From Bog-532 sp963775825 (GTDB taxonomy: Bacteria; Actinomycetota; Actinomycetes; Streptosporangiales; Streptosporangiaceae), in assembly GCA_963775825.1 (NCBI GenBank), contig CAVZKY010000068.1, forward strand, positions 62,001 through 126,000: a stretch of 64,000 nucleotides of DNA. The letters are read 5' to 3'. The stretch's first letter is position 1, and every line of letters begins with the position of its first letter. The position numbers and the translations under genes are program-made. Shown piece by piece: positions 53,239-62,310 of the stretch. The notes beneath the pieces are model-generated. The model was given only the letters and a program-made list of their open reading frames with translations. It did not search any database and was not told the DNA's origin.

Positions 53239-53640
53239 TCAGCTGCTGGCGATCTCGGTGCGCCCGGCCCGGCGCCGCATCAGCTGGCTCAGCTCCCGGG
53301 CCAGCTGACGCGGATCGATCGGGTGGCTGATCACCGCGTCCGCCCGGGACCAGGTCGCCAGCCAGCCGTCGTCGGCGCGGCCGGTGATGAGCAGAACCGG
53401 CGGGCAGTCATAGATCTCGTCCTTGGCCTGCCGGCAGACGCCCATCCCGCCCGCGGGCTGCGCCTCCCCGTCCAGGACCATGACCTCCGCGCCGCGCTCG
53501 TCCAGCAGCCGGAACAACGCCGGCGCGGTGGCGCACTCAACTATCTCCGCGTCCGGGGCATCCGGCTCCGGACGCGAGCCGATGGCGAGCCGGATCTGGC
53601 CCCGCGTGTCGGCATCATGGCTGTAAACAACGACCTTCAC
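53239..53640 (-). CDS. Receiver-like (response regulator) domain protein
   Basis: This 133-residue single-domain protein has the receiver fold pattern: MKVVVYSHDADTRGQIRLAIG, then EVMVLDGEAQPAGGMGVCRQAK (Asp at the phosphorylation position), PVLLITGRADDGWLATWSRADAVISHPIDPRQLA. The second acidic residue of the first pocket is not obvious, and the Lys of the last strand is replaced (SHPIDP), so phosphorylation may not occur. It lies 11 bases upstream of trpD on the same strand. Its partner is unknown. Confidence 0.8.
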   Translation of the reverse strand: MKVVVYSHDADTRGQIRLAIGSRPEPDAPDAEIVECATAPALFRLLDERGAEVMVLDGEAQPAGGMGVCRQAKDEIYDCPPVLLITGRADDGWLATWSRADAVISHPIDPRQLARELSQLMRRRAGRTEIASS

Positions 53641-54049
53641 AAGAATGGTTGCTTTCTCGCTGGTGACCGCAAGGCCCTGAGCTGCGGTAAAAGGTGACCT
53701 GGGTCAAGTCTATCGGTGGGCGGTAAAACTCAGCTGCCGCTTCCGGCCACCGGCTTCTGGTGGCGGCCGAGCGTGGTGAGGTCAAGCCAGTTGCGTGCCG
53801 AGGTCCGGTCGGTTGCGGGGTGAGGTCGGCCAGTTGTAGGTGCCCATGAGCGGGTCGATACCAAGCGGGTAACAAGATTAGCCGGGCAAGACGCGTTCGC
53901 CGTGCCGCGGAACCTACGGCCGCACCCGGCTGCGCAGCCGCTACCCAGGCCTTCCGTCACGGCCGGGAGGTCGGCTCCGGTAAAAATAATTGCCGCCGAG
54001 TTGGGGGGGCGGCTGCCGCTCGCCTACGGGTTGTCGTAATAATGACGTC
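53641..54049. promoter_or_regulatory. Divergent gap before ctaE
   Basis: The region contains no gene that I support; the 86-codon minus ORF at 53615-53875 looks like a shadow. TAATAAT at 54037-54043 lies seven bases before GTG 54050 of ctaE. If it is a -10 box, transcription would start at or beside the start codon, giving a leaderless mRNA. No matching -35 box is clear. It also serves as upstream region for the receiver-like gene and trpD. Confidence 0.35.
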
Positions 54050-54691
54050 GTGGCGACAGCATCCGTAACCGAGGCGGTACCCCGCACGCCGGCGAACCGG
54101 CCGAACCTGGTCAGCGTGGGCACGATCATCTGGCTGTCCTCAGAGCTGATGTTCTTCGCGGCGCTGTTCGCGATGTATTTCACGGTCCGTTCCGTCGTGA
54201 AGGGCGAAGGCCTGCCCTGGCCGGGCGCTCACCTGGATATTGCTCTGGGGTCCGTCAACACGACCGTGCTGCTGCTCTCCAGCGTGACCTGCCAGATGGG
54301 CGTGTTCGCGGTCGAGCGCGGCCAGGTCGGCCGCGTGGGCAGCATTTTCAACGTCAGCAAGTGGGGCCTGCGCGAGTGGTACGTCCTCACGTTCCTGATG
54401 GGCCTGTACTTCGACCTGGGCCAAGCCTACGAGTACCACGACCTGGTCTCGAAGCAGCACCTGACGCTCTCCTCCAGCGCGTACGGGTCCGTGTTCTACA
54501 TCCCCACCGGGTTCCACGGCCTACACGTGGCGGGCGGCCTGGTGGCGTTCCTGTTCCTGCTCGGCCGCACCTACGCGGCTAAGCGGTTCACCCGAGAACA
54601 GCAGATCAGCGCGATCGTCGTGTCCTACTACTGGCACTTTGTCGACGTCGTCTGGATCGGCCTGTTCACCACGATCTACCTGATCCACTGA
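54050..54691 (+). CDS. ctaE: Cytochrome c oxidase subunit III
   Basis: CtaE (213 aa) is the third core subunit of the aa3 oxidase. GTG 54050 begins VATASVTEAVPRTPANRPN. Upstream codons are not conserved. Membrane segments run through NLVSVGTIIWLSSELMFFAALFAMYF, LGSVNTTVLLLSSVTCQMGVFA, WYVLTFLMGLYFDLGQAYEY, GFHGLHVAGGLVAFLFLLGR and VVSYYWHFVDVVWIGLFTTIYL. The SSELMFF and WHFVDVVW motifs are typical. qcrCAB follows on the same strand, forming the actinobacterial ctaE-qcrCAB order. Confidence 0.95.
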   Translation: MATASVTEAVPRTPANRPNLVSVGTIIWLSSELMFFAALFAMYFTVRSVVKGEGLPWPGAHLDIALGSVNTTVLLLSSVTCQMGVFAVERGQVGRVGSIFNVSKWGLREWYVLTFLMGLYFDLGQAYEYHDLVSKQHLTLSSSAYGSVFYIPTGFHGLHVAGGLVAFLFLLGRTYAAKRFTREQQISAIVVSYYWHFVDVVWIGLFTTIYLIH

Positions 54692-54801
54692 CCCCCGATG
54701 CCGGGACCCCGTGATCCAGTTCACTCCGGCGCCCTGCATCCAAGAGCGCATCAAGTCACGAAGACACCAATGAACCACTATCCGGAAAACCGAGGGCTGC
54801 A

Positions 54802-55629
54802 GTGAGGTGGATCACCGCGCGGCGACGTCGGCCGCTTTTCGGCTACGCAGCCGTTCTGCTGGCGCTCGTCGCCGTCGCCATGCTGTACGCAGCGGTCACG
54901 GGGGTGGGCGGCAGTACCGCGTCGGCGGGCTCGGGCTCATCGTCCGCGCAGATCGCCGAGGGTAAGGACCTGTTCGATACCTCCTGCTCGAGCTGCCACG
55001 GTCTGGACGCCCAGGGCAGCTCGGTGGCGCCGAGCCTGATCGGGGCGGGCGCGGCGGCCGTCGACTTCCAGGTCGGTACCGGGCGCATGCCGCTGAAGGA
55101 AGTCGGCGCGGAGGCGGCCCAGAAGCCGCCGGTGTTCAACCAGCAGCAGATCTACGCCATCGCCGCCTACGTCGCCTCGCTGGGCGGCGGCCCGGCGATT
55201 CCGACTGACCAGCAGGTGAGCACGGCAGGCGCGGACGCGGGGAACGGCCAGAGCCTGTTCAACGCGAACTGTGCCCAGTGCCACAACTACAGCGGCGCGG
55301 GCGGCGCACTGACCGACGGCAAGTACGCCCCCGCGCTGACCAACGCCACCAACCGGCAGATCTACGAGGCCATGCTGACCGGCCCCGAGGCCATGCCGGT
55401 GTTCAATGACGAGACGCTGCCGTCTGCCGACAAGCGCGACATCATCGCCTACATCACCCAGACACGCTCCGAGGCCAACCCGGGCGGGTTCAGCCTGGGC
55501 CGGGTCGGGCCGACCACCGAGGGCCTGGTCGCGTGGCTGGGGGGAATCGGCGCGCTCGTGCTCGCCGCCATGTGGATTACCGCGAAGCGCCGGGAAGAGC
55601 GCTCGGGAGAAATCACGGATAACCGATGA
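54802..55629 (+). CDS. qcrC: Diheme cytochrome c subunit QcrC
   Basis: QcrC (275 aa) is the membrane-anchored diheme c protein of the actinobacterial bc1 complex, replacing cytochrome c1 and soluble cytochrome c. It has a signal-anchor helix near 13-31, heme sites CSSCH (62-66) and CAQCH (157-161), distal Met candidates in GRMPLKE and EAMPVFNDETLP, and a C-terminal helix (LVAWLGGIGALVLAAMWI). The start GTG 54802 is 110 bases after ctaE. The four-base overlap with qcrA shows one transcript. Confidence 0.95.
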   Translation: MRWITARRRRPLFGYAAVLLALVAVAMLYAAVTGVGGSTASAGSGSSSAQIAEGKDLFDTSCSSCHGLDAQGSSVAPSLIGAGAAAVDFQVGTGRMPLKEVGAEAAQKPPVFNQQQIYAIAAYVASLGGGPAIPTDQQVSTAGADAGNGQSLFNANCAQCHNYSGAGGALTDGKYAPALTNATNRQIYEAMLTGPEAMPVFNDETLPSADKRDIIAYITQTRSEANPGGFSLGRVGPTTEGLVAWLGGIGALVLAAMWITAKRREERSGEITDNR

Positions 55630-56795
55630 GCGACAACGACAGGGACAACGACCGGGGCCTGGAAGACACGCCCGCCGAGCGGCAGCCTCCGCACCGCATT
55701 GTCGGTACTCCCCCGCCTGCCCCCGGCATCCTGACGGATCCCGAGCGCGGTGACGGTGACGACGGCCGGAAGGGGACTACGCCGTACGGTCCCGGTGAGG
55801 CCGAGGCTCCCGAGCTGGAGGAGCTGCCTGCCGAGAACCCAAACCCCGTCTCGGCCAGGAACTGGGAGCGGGTCGCGGCCGTCCTGTTCATCGTCTCGGC
55901 GCTGGCCAGCGTGGCCTTCGTCGCCGCCTACGTGGGGCTCGAGGTCGACGGCGACACCAAGGGCAACGTCGTGGTGGCCACGCTGCGGTCCAACCTCGCC
56001 CTCGGCTCCGCGATGTCGCTCGCCTTCCTGGCCATCGGCATCGGCATGGTCATCTGGGTCCGGAACATCATGCCCCCGGTCGAACTGGCCGAGGAACGGC
56101 ACCCGATGGCGTCCCCCGAGGAGGACCGGGAGGCGTTCGCGGAGACGATCATCGAGGGCGCGGAGGCCAGCCAGATCACCAAGCGCCCGCTGCTGCGGCG
56201 CACGCTGATCGTGGCCACGCTGCCCGCCGCGCTCGCGCCCCTGGTCCTCCTGCGCGGCCTCGGGCCGTTGCCCAAGGGCAGCCTGCGGACCACGGTGTGG
56301 AAGAAGGGCACCCGGCTGCTCGTCTACGGGACGAACCAGCCGATCACGCCCGCCGACTTCGACTCCCCAGGCGGCATGATCACGGTCGTGCCGGAGGGCT
56401 ACCAGGACAACGACGAAGCCCTGGCCAAGGCCACCGCGATCATCATCAAGATGGAGCCGGGCCAGCTCCAGATACCCACCCGGTACAACGACGGGGCCGA
56501 CGGGGCGAACACGCTGCTGAACTCGATGAACTGGACGGTCGACAACATCGTCGCCTACTCCAAGATCTGCACGCATCTCGGCTGCCCCGCCGCACTGTAC
56601 GAGCAGACAACGCAACGGATCCTCTGCCCGTGCCACCAGTCCACGTTCCAGGCCAACACGGGCGCGACCGTCATCTTCGGGCCCGCGCCGCGGCCGCTGC
56701 CACAGCTTCCGATCGCGACCAACGCGCAGGGCTATCTGGTGGCCCAGAGCGACTTCCAAGAACCCGTCGGGCCAAGCTTCTGGGAGCGGGGATGA
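55626..56795 (+). CDS. qcrA: Rieske iron-sulfur subunit QcrA
   Basis: QcrA (389 aa) carries the 2Fe-2S cluster. The ligand boxes are SKICTHLGCPAAL and RILCPCHQSTF near residues 318-345. As in other actinobacteria it has three N-terminal helices (near AAVLFIVSALASVAFVAAYVGL, SNLALGSAMSLAFLAIGIGMVIW and LIVATLPAALAPLVLLRGLG) after an acidic leader. The start overlaps qcrC and the stop overlaps qcrB (ATGA). It is intact. Confidence 0.95.
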   Translation: MSDNDRDNDRGLEDTPAERQPPHRIVGTPPPAPGILTDPERGDGDDGRKGTTPYGPGEAEAPELEELPAENPNPVSARNWERVAAVLFIVSALASVAFVAAYVGLEVDGDTKGNVVVATLRSNLALGSAMSLAFLAIGIGMVIWVRNIMPPVELAEERHPMASPEEDREAFAETIIEGAEASQITKRPLLRRTLIVATLPAALAPLVLLRGLGPLPKGSLRTTVWKKGTRLLVYGTNQPITPADFDSPGGMITVVPEGYQDNDEALAKATAIIIKMEPGQLQIPTRYNDGADGANTLLNSMNWTVDNIVAYSKICTHLGCPAALYEQTTQRILCPCHQSTFQANTGATVIFGPAPRPLPQLPIATNAQGYLVAQSDFQEPVGPSFWERG

Positions 56796-58522
56796 CCACG
56801 GACAACAAGCGGCTGACCATACCGAAGCCACTGGCCAAGCAGGCAGGTGAGCTGGACGACCGGCTGCACGCGGCCAAGGGCGTCCGGACGCTGCTGCGCA
56901 AGGTCTTCCCGGACCACTGGACGTTCCTGCTGGGCGAGATCGCGCTCTACTCGTTCATCATCCTGATCCTGACCGGCATCTTCCTCACGCTGTTCTTCCA
57001 GCCCAGCATGAGCGACGTGATCTACCACGGGTCGTACACCAAGCTGGACGGCGTCCGGATGAGCGAGGCGTACCAGTCGACGCTCAACATCAGCTTCGAT
57101 GTCCGCGGCGGCCTGCTGATGCGGCAGATCCACCACTGGGCCGCGGACGTGTTCCTGGCCGCGATCCTGTGCCACCTGCTGCGGATCTTCTTCACCGGCG
57201 CGTACCGCAAGCCCCGGGAGACCAACTGGCTGATCGGCATCGTCATGTTCACCCTCGGCATCCTGGAGGGTTTCCTCGGCTACTCCATGCCGGACGACCT
57301 GCTGTCCGGCACGGGCGTGCGGATCGCGGAAGGCGTGCTGCTGGGCATCCCGGTGGTCGGCACGTACCTGTCGTTCTTCCTGTTCGGCGGGCAGTTCCCC
57401 GGCACCGAGTTCGTGGTCCGGTTCTACATCATCCACGTGCTGCTGATCCCGGGCCTGCTGCTGGCCCTGGTCAGCGCGCACCTGTTCCTGATGGTGCACC
57501 AGAAGCACACCCAGATGCCGGGCCCGGGCCGGACCAACGCCAACGTCGTCGGCCAGCCCATGTACCCGTACTTCATGGTCAAGACGGGGGCGTTCTTCTT
57601 CTTCGTCTTCGGGGTGCTGGCTCTGCTGGCCACGTTCGCCCAGATCAACCCGATCTGGGAGGTCGGCCCGTACACGCCGACGGCGATCTCGGCGGGCTCC
57701 CAGCCGGACTTCTACATGGGCTTCCTCGAAGGCTCGCTGCGCATGTTCCCGAGCTGGACCTGGGATATCGGCGGCCATACGATCGCCTGGAACTCCCTCA
57801 TCCCCGCGCTGGTGGTCCCGGGCCTCATCTTCACCGCGCTCGGGATATGGCCGTTCCTGGAAAGCTGGGCGACCGGGGACAAGTCCTACCACAACGTGAA
57901 CCAGAGGCCGCGGAACGCCCCGACCCGGACCGGTTTCGGCATGGCCGGGGTCACCATCTACGGCATCCTGTGGCTGGAAGGCGCGAACGACATCATCGCC
58001 GACCACTTGCAGATCCCGCTCTACTTGACGACCGAGATCGCGCGCTGGGCGATCTTCATCGGGCCCGTGATCGTCTTCTGGGCCACCCGGCGGATCTGCT
58101 TCGGCCTGCAGCGCCGGGACGCCTCGATGCTCACCCACGGCGTGGAGACCGGCATTATCCGGCAGCTGCCGAACGGCGCCTTCGTCGAGCTGGAACGGCC
58201 GCTGACCGAGGGTGAGGTGGCGAGGTCGCAGAGGTCGCCGCCCTGCCACCCTCGCCCACCGCCGCCATCACGGCCCGCGAGGTCGACGACAACGGGCTGC
58301 CCGAGCCGGCCTTGCGAGGCGCCCGGGGCAAGCTGCAGGCCCGCGTGCACGAGATCTTCGTCGAGGGCATCTCGCTGGCCCCCCCAGCCGACGGGCACGG
58401 GAACGGGCACGGCGGCGGGAACGGCCATGCGGCCATCGGCGGACGAAGGCGAGCGGGCCGCCGTCGGCGGAGGTGGAGCGCCGCAGGTCGAGGACGGCGA
58501 CGCCACCGAGGACGGCGAATAA
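56792..58522 (+). CDS. qcrB: Cytochrome b subunit QcrB (two compensating frameshifts in the tail)
   Basis: QcrB holds hemes bL and bH and the quinol sites. Present are WTFLLGEIALYSFIILILTG, the heme-ligand His residues in QIHHWAADVF and HLLRIFFTG, RKPRETNWLIGI, LPGTGVR-like DLLSGTGVRIAEG, GTEFVVRFYIIHVLLIPG and HLFLMVHQKHTQMPGPGR. Near 58220 one base is lost: expected GEVAEVAALPPSP becomes GEVARSQRSPP. Near 58440 a second shift restores frame before the stop at 58522. The affected 70 residues read better in the other frame (TAREVDDNGLPEPALRGARGKLQ). The core is unaffected; the total is 576 aa. Confidence 0.93.
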   Translation: MTTDNKRLTIPKPLAKQAGELDDRLHAAKGVRTLLRKVFPDHWTFLLGEIALYSFIILILTGIFLTLFFQPSMSDVIYHGSYTKLDGVRMSEAYQSTLNISFDVRGGLLMRQIHHWAADVFLAAILCHLLRIFFTGAYRKPRETNWLIGIVMFTLGILEGFLGYSMPDDLLSGTGVRIAEGVLLGIPVVGTYLSFFLFGGQFPGTEFVVRFYIIHVLLIPGLLLALVSAHLFLMVHQKHTQMPGPGRTNANVVGQPMYPYFMVKTGAFFFFVFGVLALLATFAQINPIWEVGPYTPTAISAGSQPDFYMGFLEGSLRMFPSWTWDIGGHTIAWNSLIPALVVPGLIFTALGIWPFLESWATGDKSYHNVNQRPRNAPTRTGFGMAGVTIYGILWLEGANDIIADHLQIPLYLTTEIARWAIFIGPVIVFWATRRICFGLQRRDASMLTHGVETGIIRQLPNGAFVELERPLTEGEVARSQRSPPCHPRPPPPSRPARSTTTGCPSRPCEAPGASCRPACTRSSSRASRWPPQPTGTGTGTAAGTAMRPSADEGERAAVGGGGAPQVEDGDATEDGE

Positions 58523-58703
58523 CCAAGCTGAGCGCCCGGACAGGCGCTAGCGAGCCGGAAGGCGGCAACCCCGGGGGGTGGCCGCCTTCCGGCGTCTCAG
58601 GGCCGCACAGGGCCGCTCTGGGCCGTCTGGCCGTGCTGGGCCGGGTGGCCGGGCTGGAGCGGCCCAGGTGGCCGGGCCACGGCCGGGACGAATCAGGCCG
58701 GGC

Positions 58704-58770
58704 GCGTGACCGGGCCAGGCGGGGTGGCCGGGCCAGGCCGGGTGGCCGGGCCAGGCCGGGTGGCCGGGCC
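58704..58770. repeat. 18-bp tandem repeat downstream of qcrB
   Basis: GGGTGGCCGGGCCAGGCC occurs exactly at 58722-58739 and 58740-58757. A partial copy lies at 58758-58770, and a related CGGGCCAGGC lies just before. It is intergenic. Confidence 0.85.
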
Positions 58771-58850
58771 ATGGCCGAGCGGAAGCACTGACCGGATACC
58801 CGGCGGCCGGCCACGCGGGGATGTGCTGAGATCGTGGCCAGACCAAAATC

Positions 58851-58890
58851 AGGGCCGTGTTCCCACGCTCAGCGGTGGGAACACGGCCCT
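58851..58890. terminator. Shared terminator between qcrB and ctaF
   Basis: There is a perfect 16-bp stem: AGGGCCGTGTTCCCAC (58851-58866) with 58875-58890, and an 8-base loop. On the minus strand the stem is followed by GATTTTGG, so a short T run exists for the ctaCDF transcript. It lies between the convergent gene blocks, 17 bases past the ctaF stop. Confidence 0.85.
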
Positions 58891-58907
58891 GACGGTTTGC
58901 GGCCGCC

Positions 58908-59304
58908 TCAGTGGGCGTAGTGGCCGCGGTAGTACTCGAAGACAAAGCCGATCACGGAGAACAGGGTCATCAGCGCGCCGATGAGGAAGAGCCACCAGCC
59001 CATCGCGAAGCCGGCCGCGGCGACGGCGCAGGAGAAGCCGACGAACAGCGGCCACCAGCTGTGCGGGCTGAAGAAGCCGATCTCGCCGGTGCCCTCGGCG
59101 ATCTCGCCCTGCGGGTTGTCCTCCGGGCGCTCGGGGAGCCGGCGGCCGGTGAACAGGCACGTAGAACCCGGTGAGGATGGCCAGCGTCACCGCGAACGCG
59201 AGCGCGGCGGTACCCGTCGGGTCCTTCGAGTAGTACCAGTAGATGACGTCCAGGCCACCGAAGAACGCCGCGCAGCCCAGGAACAGCCAGCCTTCGACCT
59301 TCAT
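58908..59304 (-). CDS. ctaF: Cytochrome c oxidase subunit IV (CtaF; apparent frameshift near 59157)
   Basis: The actinobacterial subunit IV starts MKVEGWLFLGCAAFFGGLDV and runs to LAILTGFYV. One extra base at about 59157 then shifts the frame, and the protein continues LFTGRRLPERPEDNPQGE, GTGEIGFFSPHSWWPLFVGF and FEYYRGHYAH to the TGA at 58908-58910. Corrected length is 131 aa, normal for the family (four helices). The uncorrected reading ends in Arg-rich nonsense. It lies 48 bases downstream of ctaD. Confidence 0.88.
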
Positions 59305-59352
59305 GCGAACCTCGCCCTCACCGTGCCACCCATCGTCAGCAAAGTCTTCCCG

Positions 59353-61092
59353 TCACTGTTCGGCCGGCGGGGCCGGGGGGATCTCGTTGACCGGCGCGGT
59401 CATCGTCTGGGTCAGCGACCGGGAGGCCGCGCCGGACACAATGTGCGGGTAGTGCAGCTCGAACGCCGGCCGCTCGGACCGGATGCGCGGAATCCGGTAG
59501 AAGTTGTGCCGCGGCGGCGGGCAGGAGGTGGCCCACTCCAGCGAGCTGCCGAAGCCCCACGGGTCCTCGACGTTGACCATCACGCCGTAGCGCCAGGTCT
59601 TGTACACGTTGTAGAAGAACACCAGGATCGACAAGGTCAGGATCCACGAGCCGATGGAGGAGATCTGGTTCAGGGTCGTGACGTTGCCGGGCAGGTCGGG
59701 GTAGTTCGCGACGCGGCGCGGCATGCCCTCCACGCCGATCCAGTGCTGGACCAGGAACGTCATGTTGAACCCGATGAACATCAGCCAGAACTGGATCTTC
59801 CCGATCCGGTCGTCCAGCTTCTTGCCGGTCATCTTCGGCCACCAGAAGTAAAAGCCGGCGAACATCTCGAACAGCACGGTCCCGGCCAGCACGTAGTGGA
59901 AGTGCGCCACCACGAAGTAGGAGTCGCTGACCGCGAAGTCCATCGGCGGCGAGGCCAGGATGATGCCGGTGATCCCGCCGAACAGGAACACGATCAGGAA
60001 CCCGACCGTGAACAGCATCGGCGGCTCGAACGTCAGCTGGCCGCGCCACATCGTGCCCGCCCAGTTGAAGAACTTCACGCCGGTGGGTACCGCGATCAGG
60101 AACGTCATGAACGAGAAGAACGGGAGCAGCACGCCGCCGGTGGTGAACATGTGGTGCGCCCACACCGTCATCGACAGCCCGGCGATCGAGATCGTGGCGG
60201 CGATCAGGCCCTTGTAGCCGAACAGCGGCTTGCGGCTGAACACCGGCAGGATCTCCGTCGCGATGCCGAAGAACGGCAACGCCAGGATGTAGACCTCCGG
60301 ATGACCGAAGAACCAGAACAGGTTCTGCCATAGCAGGGCGCCGCCGGTCGAGGCGTCGAACACGTGCGCACCGAGCCGTCGGTCGATCTCCAGCACCAGC
60401 AGCGCCGCCGCCAGCACCGGGAACGCGAGCAGGATCAGCAGGCTGGTGAGCAGAGTGTTCCAGGTGAACATCGGCATCCGGAACATCGTCATGCCGGGGC
60501 ACCGCAGGCAGAAGATCGTGGTGATGAAGTTGACGCCGCCCAGGATGGTGCCCAGCCCGGACAGCGTCAGCCCCATGATCCACATGTCCGCGCCGATACC
60601 CGGGGAGTACACCGAGCTGGTCAGCGGCGAGTAGGCGTACCAGCCGAACGCGGCCGCCCCACCGGGGGCCAGGAAGCTGGCCATCACGATGAGCCCGCCG
60701 AACAGGAAGAAGTAGTAGCTGAGCAGGTTCATCCGGGGGAACGCCACGTCCGGCGCGCCGATCTGCAGCGGCATGACCACGTTCGCGAACCCGATGAACA
60801 GCGGCGTGGCGAACAGCAGCAGCATGATCGTGCCGTGGATGGTGAACAGCTGGTTGTACACCTGGTCCGACACGATGTGGTTCGCCGGCTCGAACAGCTG
60901 CAGCCGGATGATGATCGCCATGATCCCGGCGATCAGGAAAAAGGCGAACGAGGTGATCAGGTACATGTACCCGATGACCTTGTGGTCCGTGGACGACAGC
61001 CAGAGCGCGAGAACGCCGCCCTTACGGTCGGTGCGCTGCCGCGGGATGATCGGGGTGCCGGTGGCCGGCGGCTGCTGTTCGATCGTGCTCAC
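59353..61092 (-). CDS. ctaD: Cytochrome c oxidase subunit I
   Basis: CtaD (579 aa) is the heme-copper core: heme a, heme a3 and CuB. Diagnostic segments are QLFTIHGTIMLLLFATPLFIGFANVVMPL (heme a His), WFFGHPEVYILALPFFG (His-Tyr crosslink region), VWAHHMFTTGGVL (CuB His pair), LFGGITGIILASPPMDF and VVAHFHYVLAGTVLFEMFAGFYFWWP (heme His residues). The start GTG 61092 overlaps the ctaC stop (GTGA). It is intact, with no frameshift. Confidence 0.96.
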   Translation of the reverse strand: MSTIEQQPPATGTPIIPRQRTDRKGGVLALWLSSTDHKVIGYMYLITSFAFFLIAGIMAIIIRLQLFEPANHIVSDQVYNQLFTIHGTIMLLLFATPLFIGFANVVMPLQIGAPDVAFPRMNLLSYYFFLFGGLIVMASFLAPGGAAAFGWYAYSPLTSSVYSPGIGADMWIMGLTLSGLGTILGGVNFITTIFCLRCPGMTMFRMPMFTWNTLLTSLLILLAFPVLAAALLVLEIDRRLGAHVFDASTGGALLWQNLFWFFGHPEVYILALPFFGIATEILPVFSRKPLFGYKGLIAATISIAGLSMTVWAHHMFTTGGVLLPFFSFMTFLIAVPTGVKFFNWAGTMWRGQLTFEPPMLFTVGFLIVFLFGGITGIILASPPMDFAVSDSYFVVAHFHYVLAGTVLFEMFAGFYFWWPKMTGKKLDDRIGKIQFWLMFIGFNMTFLVQHWIGVEGMPRRVANYPDLPGNVTTLNQISSIGSWILTLSILVFFYNVYKTWRYGVMVNVEDPWGFGSSLEWATSCPPPRHNFYRIPRIRSERPAFELHYPHIVSGAASRSLTQTMTAPVNEIPPAPPAEQ

Positions 61093-61929
61093 TGGACACC
61101 ACTCCTGGAAGCCGTCGCCGTCGCGGGCTGCCCGCTGGACGAGGAGTTAGAGGCCGCTTGCCGCGCCGAGATCCACTGCCTGAACTGCGCCGGGGTCACC
61201 ACCTTGAGGGTGAACAACATACGGCTGTGGTAGAGGCCGCACAGTTCGCTGCAGTGCCCGAGGTACGTGCCGGTCTGGGTCAGCGTGACCTGGAAATGGT
61301 TCGGGTGGCCCGGGATCACGTCGCGCTTGAACAGGAACTGCGGCACCCAGAACGAGTGGATCACGTCCGGCGAGGTGAGGTTGAACTGGACGTTCTCCCC
61401 CGTCGGCAGTTCGAGCACCGGCAGCGGCCCCGGGTAACTCACGCCGTTGTCCGTCACGTTGTACTGCGGGTACTGGAACTGCCAGCTCCACTGGTAGCCG
61501 ACCACGTTGACCGTCACCGCCGGGTTGGCGGACAGAGTTGTCGATGTAGTCCTCGTCCTTGGCCGTGTAGTAGAAGAGCACCGCGATCAGCACGAACGGC
61601 AGGGCCGTGTACAGGATCTCAATCGGAAGGTTGTACCGGACCTGCGGCGGGAGCCGGTCGCCCCGCTTGCGGTGGAAGACCACCGCCCACAGAATGAGCC
61701 CCCAGACGACGACCGCGACGCACATGCCGGCGATCCATGATCCCTGCCAGAGATGCAGTGTGGCGTGCCCCTGCTTGGTGATGGGGTTAGGGAAGCCGAT
61801 GCGCGTGAACGTGTCGTTGGTGCATCCGGTCAGGGCGGCCAGCACCACGGCGACGGCGGCCGCGCGCGGCACCCAGCGGCGCGGTCTGCGTGTACGTCCG
61901 CTGCGCGGGGCGGGGCGGATGGGAGTCAA
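61089..61929 (-). CDS. ctaC: Cytochrome c oxidase subunit II (apparent frameshift near 61536)
   Basis: CtaC carries the CuA centre. It starts at TTG 61929 with GGAAGG upstream. The lipoprotein-type signal ends VLAALTGC. Two helices follow (AGMCVAVVVWGLILWAVVF; YTALPFVLIAVLFYYTAK). One extra base near 61536, after DEDYIDN, shifts the frame. The protein resumes LSANPAVTVNVVGYQWSWQF and keeps DVIHSFWVPQF and the CuA box GHCSELCGLYHSRM. Corrected length is about 279 aa. Both halves are clean, so this is probably a sequence error rather than a dead gene. It is coupled to ctaD. Confidence 0.9.
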
Positions 61930-62310
61930 CGAAATGCCTTCCGGGCGGGGTGTCCCCGGCTCGGCGAGCCGGTGCTCACGTCCTTCTACAGCGTGTCGTG
62001 GAAACAGTATCGCGCTTCGGCCCGCCGACGTCGGGGACCCCCGGCGTTTTTCCGGGCCTTCCGCGGACCGGCCTGGTCTGGTAAAACCCGCCTAGCGCAA
62101 GGCTGCGCCGCGAGGGCCAGAAAATGACATGTTGAAGTCGAATGGCTTCAAATTGTATTCTTGACCGCGGGACACAAGTGTCAGGGCATTATAGGGACGT
62201 GGGCGTGATCGCATGAGCAGCCGCTGGTTTGGCCGGGCCGCTGAGCGCAGCGCTCCGGCCACGCTCGGCGGAACGGACGATGGCGGCTCCGATCAGGTGG
62301 CTGCGACACA
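61930..62310. promoter_or_regulatory. Divergent region between ctaC and the TusA-like gene; candidate promoter and operator
   Basis: A plus-strand promoter is plausible: TTGAAG (62132-62137), an 18-base spacer and TATTCT (62156-62161). The -35 box forms an inverted repeat with CTTCAA 8 bases later (TTGAAG-N8-CTTCAA, 62132-62151), which could be an operator inside the spacer. A second TTGACC lies at 62161. The rest of the 381 bp shows no gene, although ATG 62214 opens 39 codons out of frame with the next gene. Confidence 0.4.

Larger units (their letters stand above)
58523..58907. other. Convergent gap after qcrB with 18-bp repeats and terminator
   Basis: The gap contains GC-rich low-complexity DNA, an 18-bp repeat (58704-58770) and the hairpin at 58851-58890. 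ORFs reading through it have simple Arg/Gly/Pro-rich compositions and are not credible genes. Confidence 0.6.

Noticed and set aside
53615..53875. 86-codon minus-strand ORF in the ctaE upstream gap
   Set aside because: It overlaps the start of the receiver-like gene, has no Shine-Dalgarno sequence and no conserved features.
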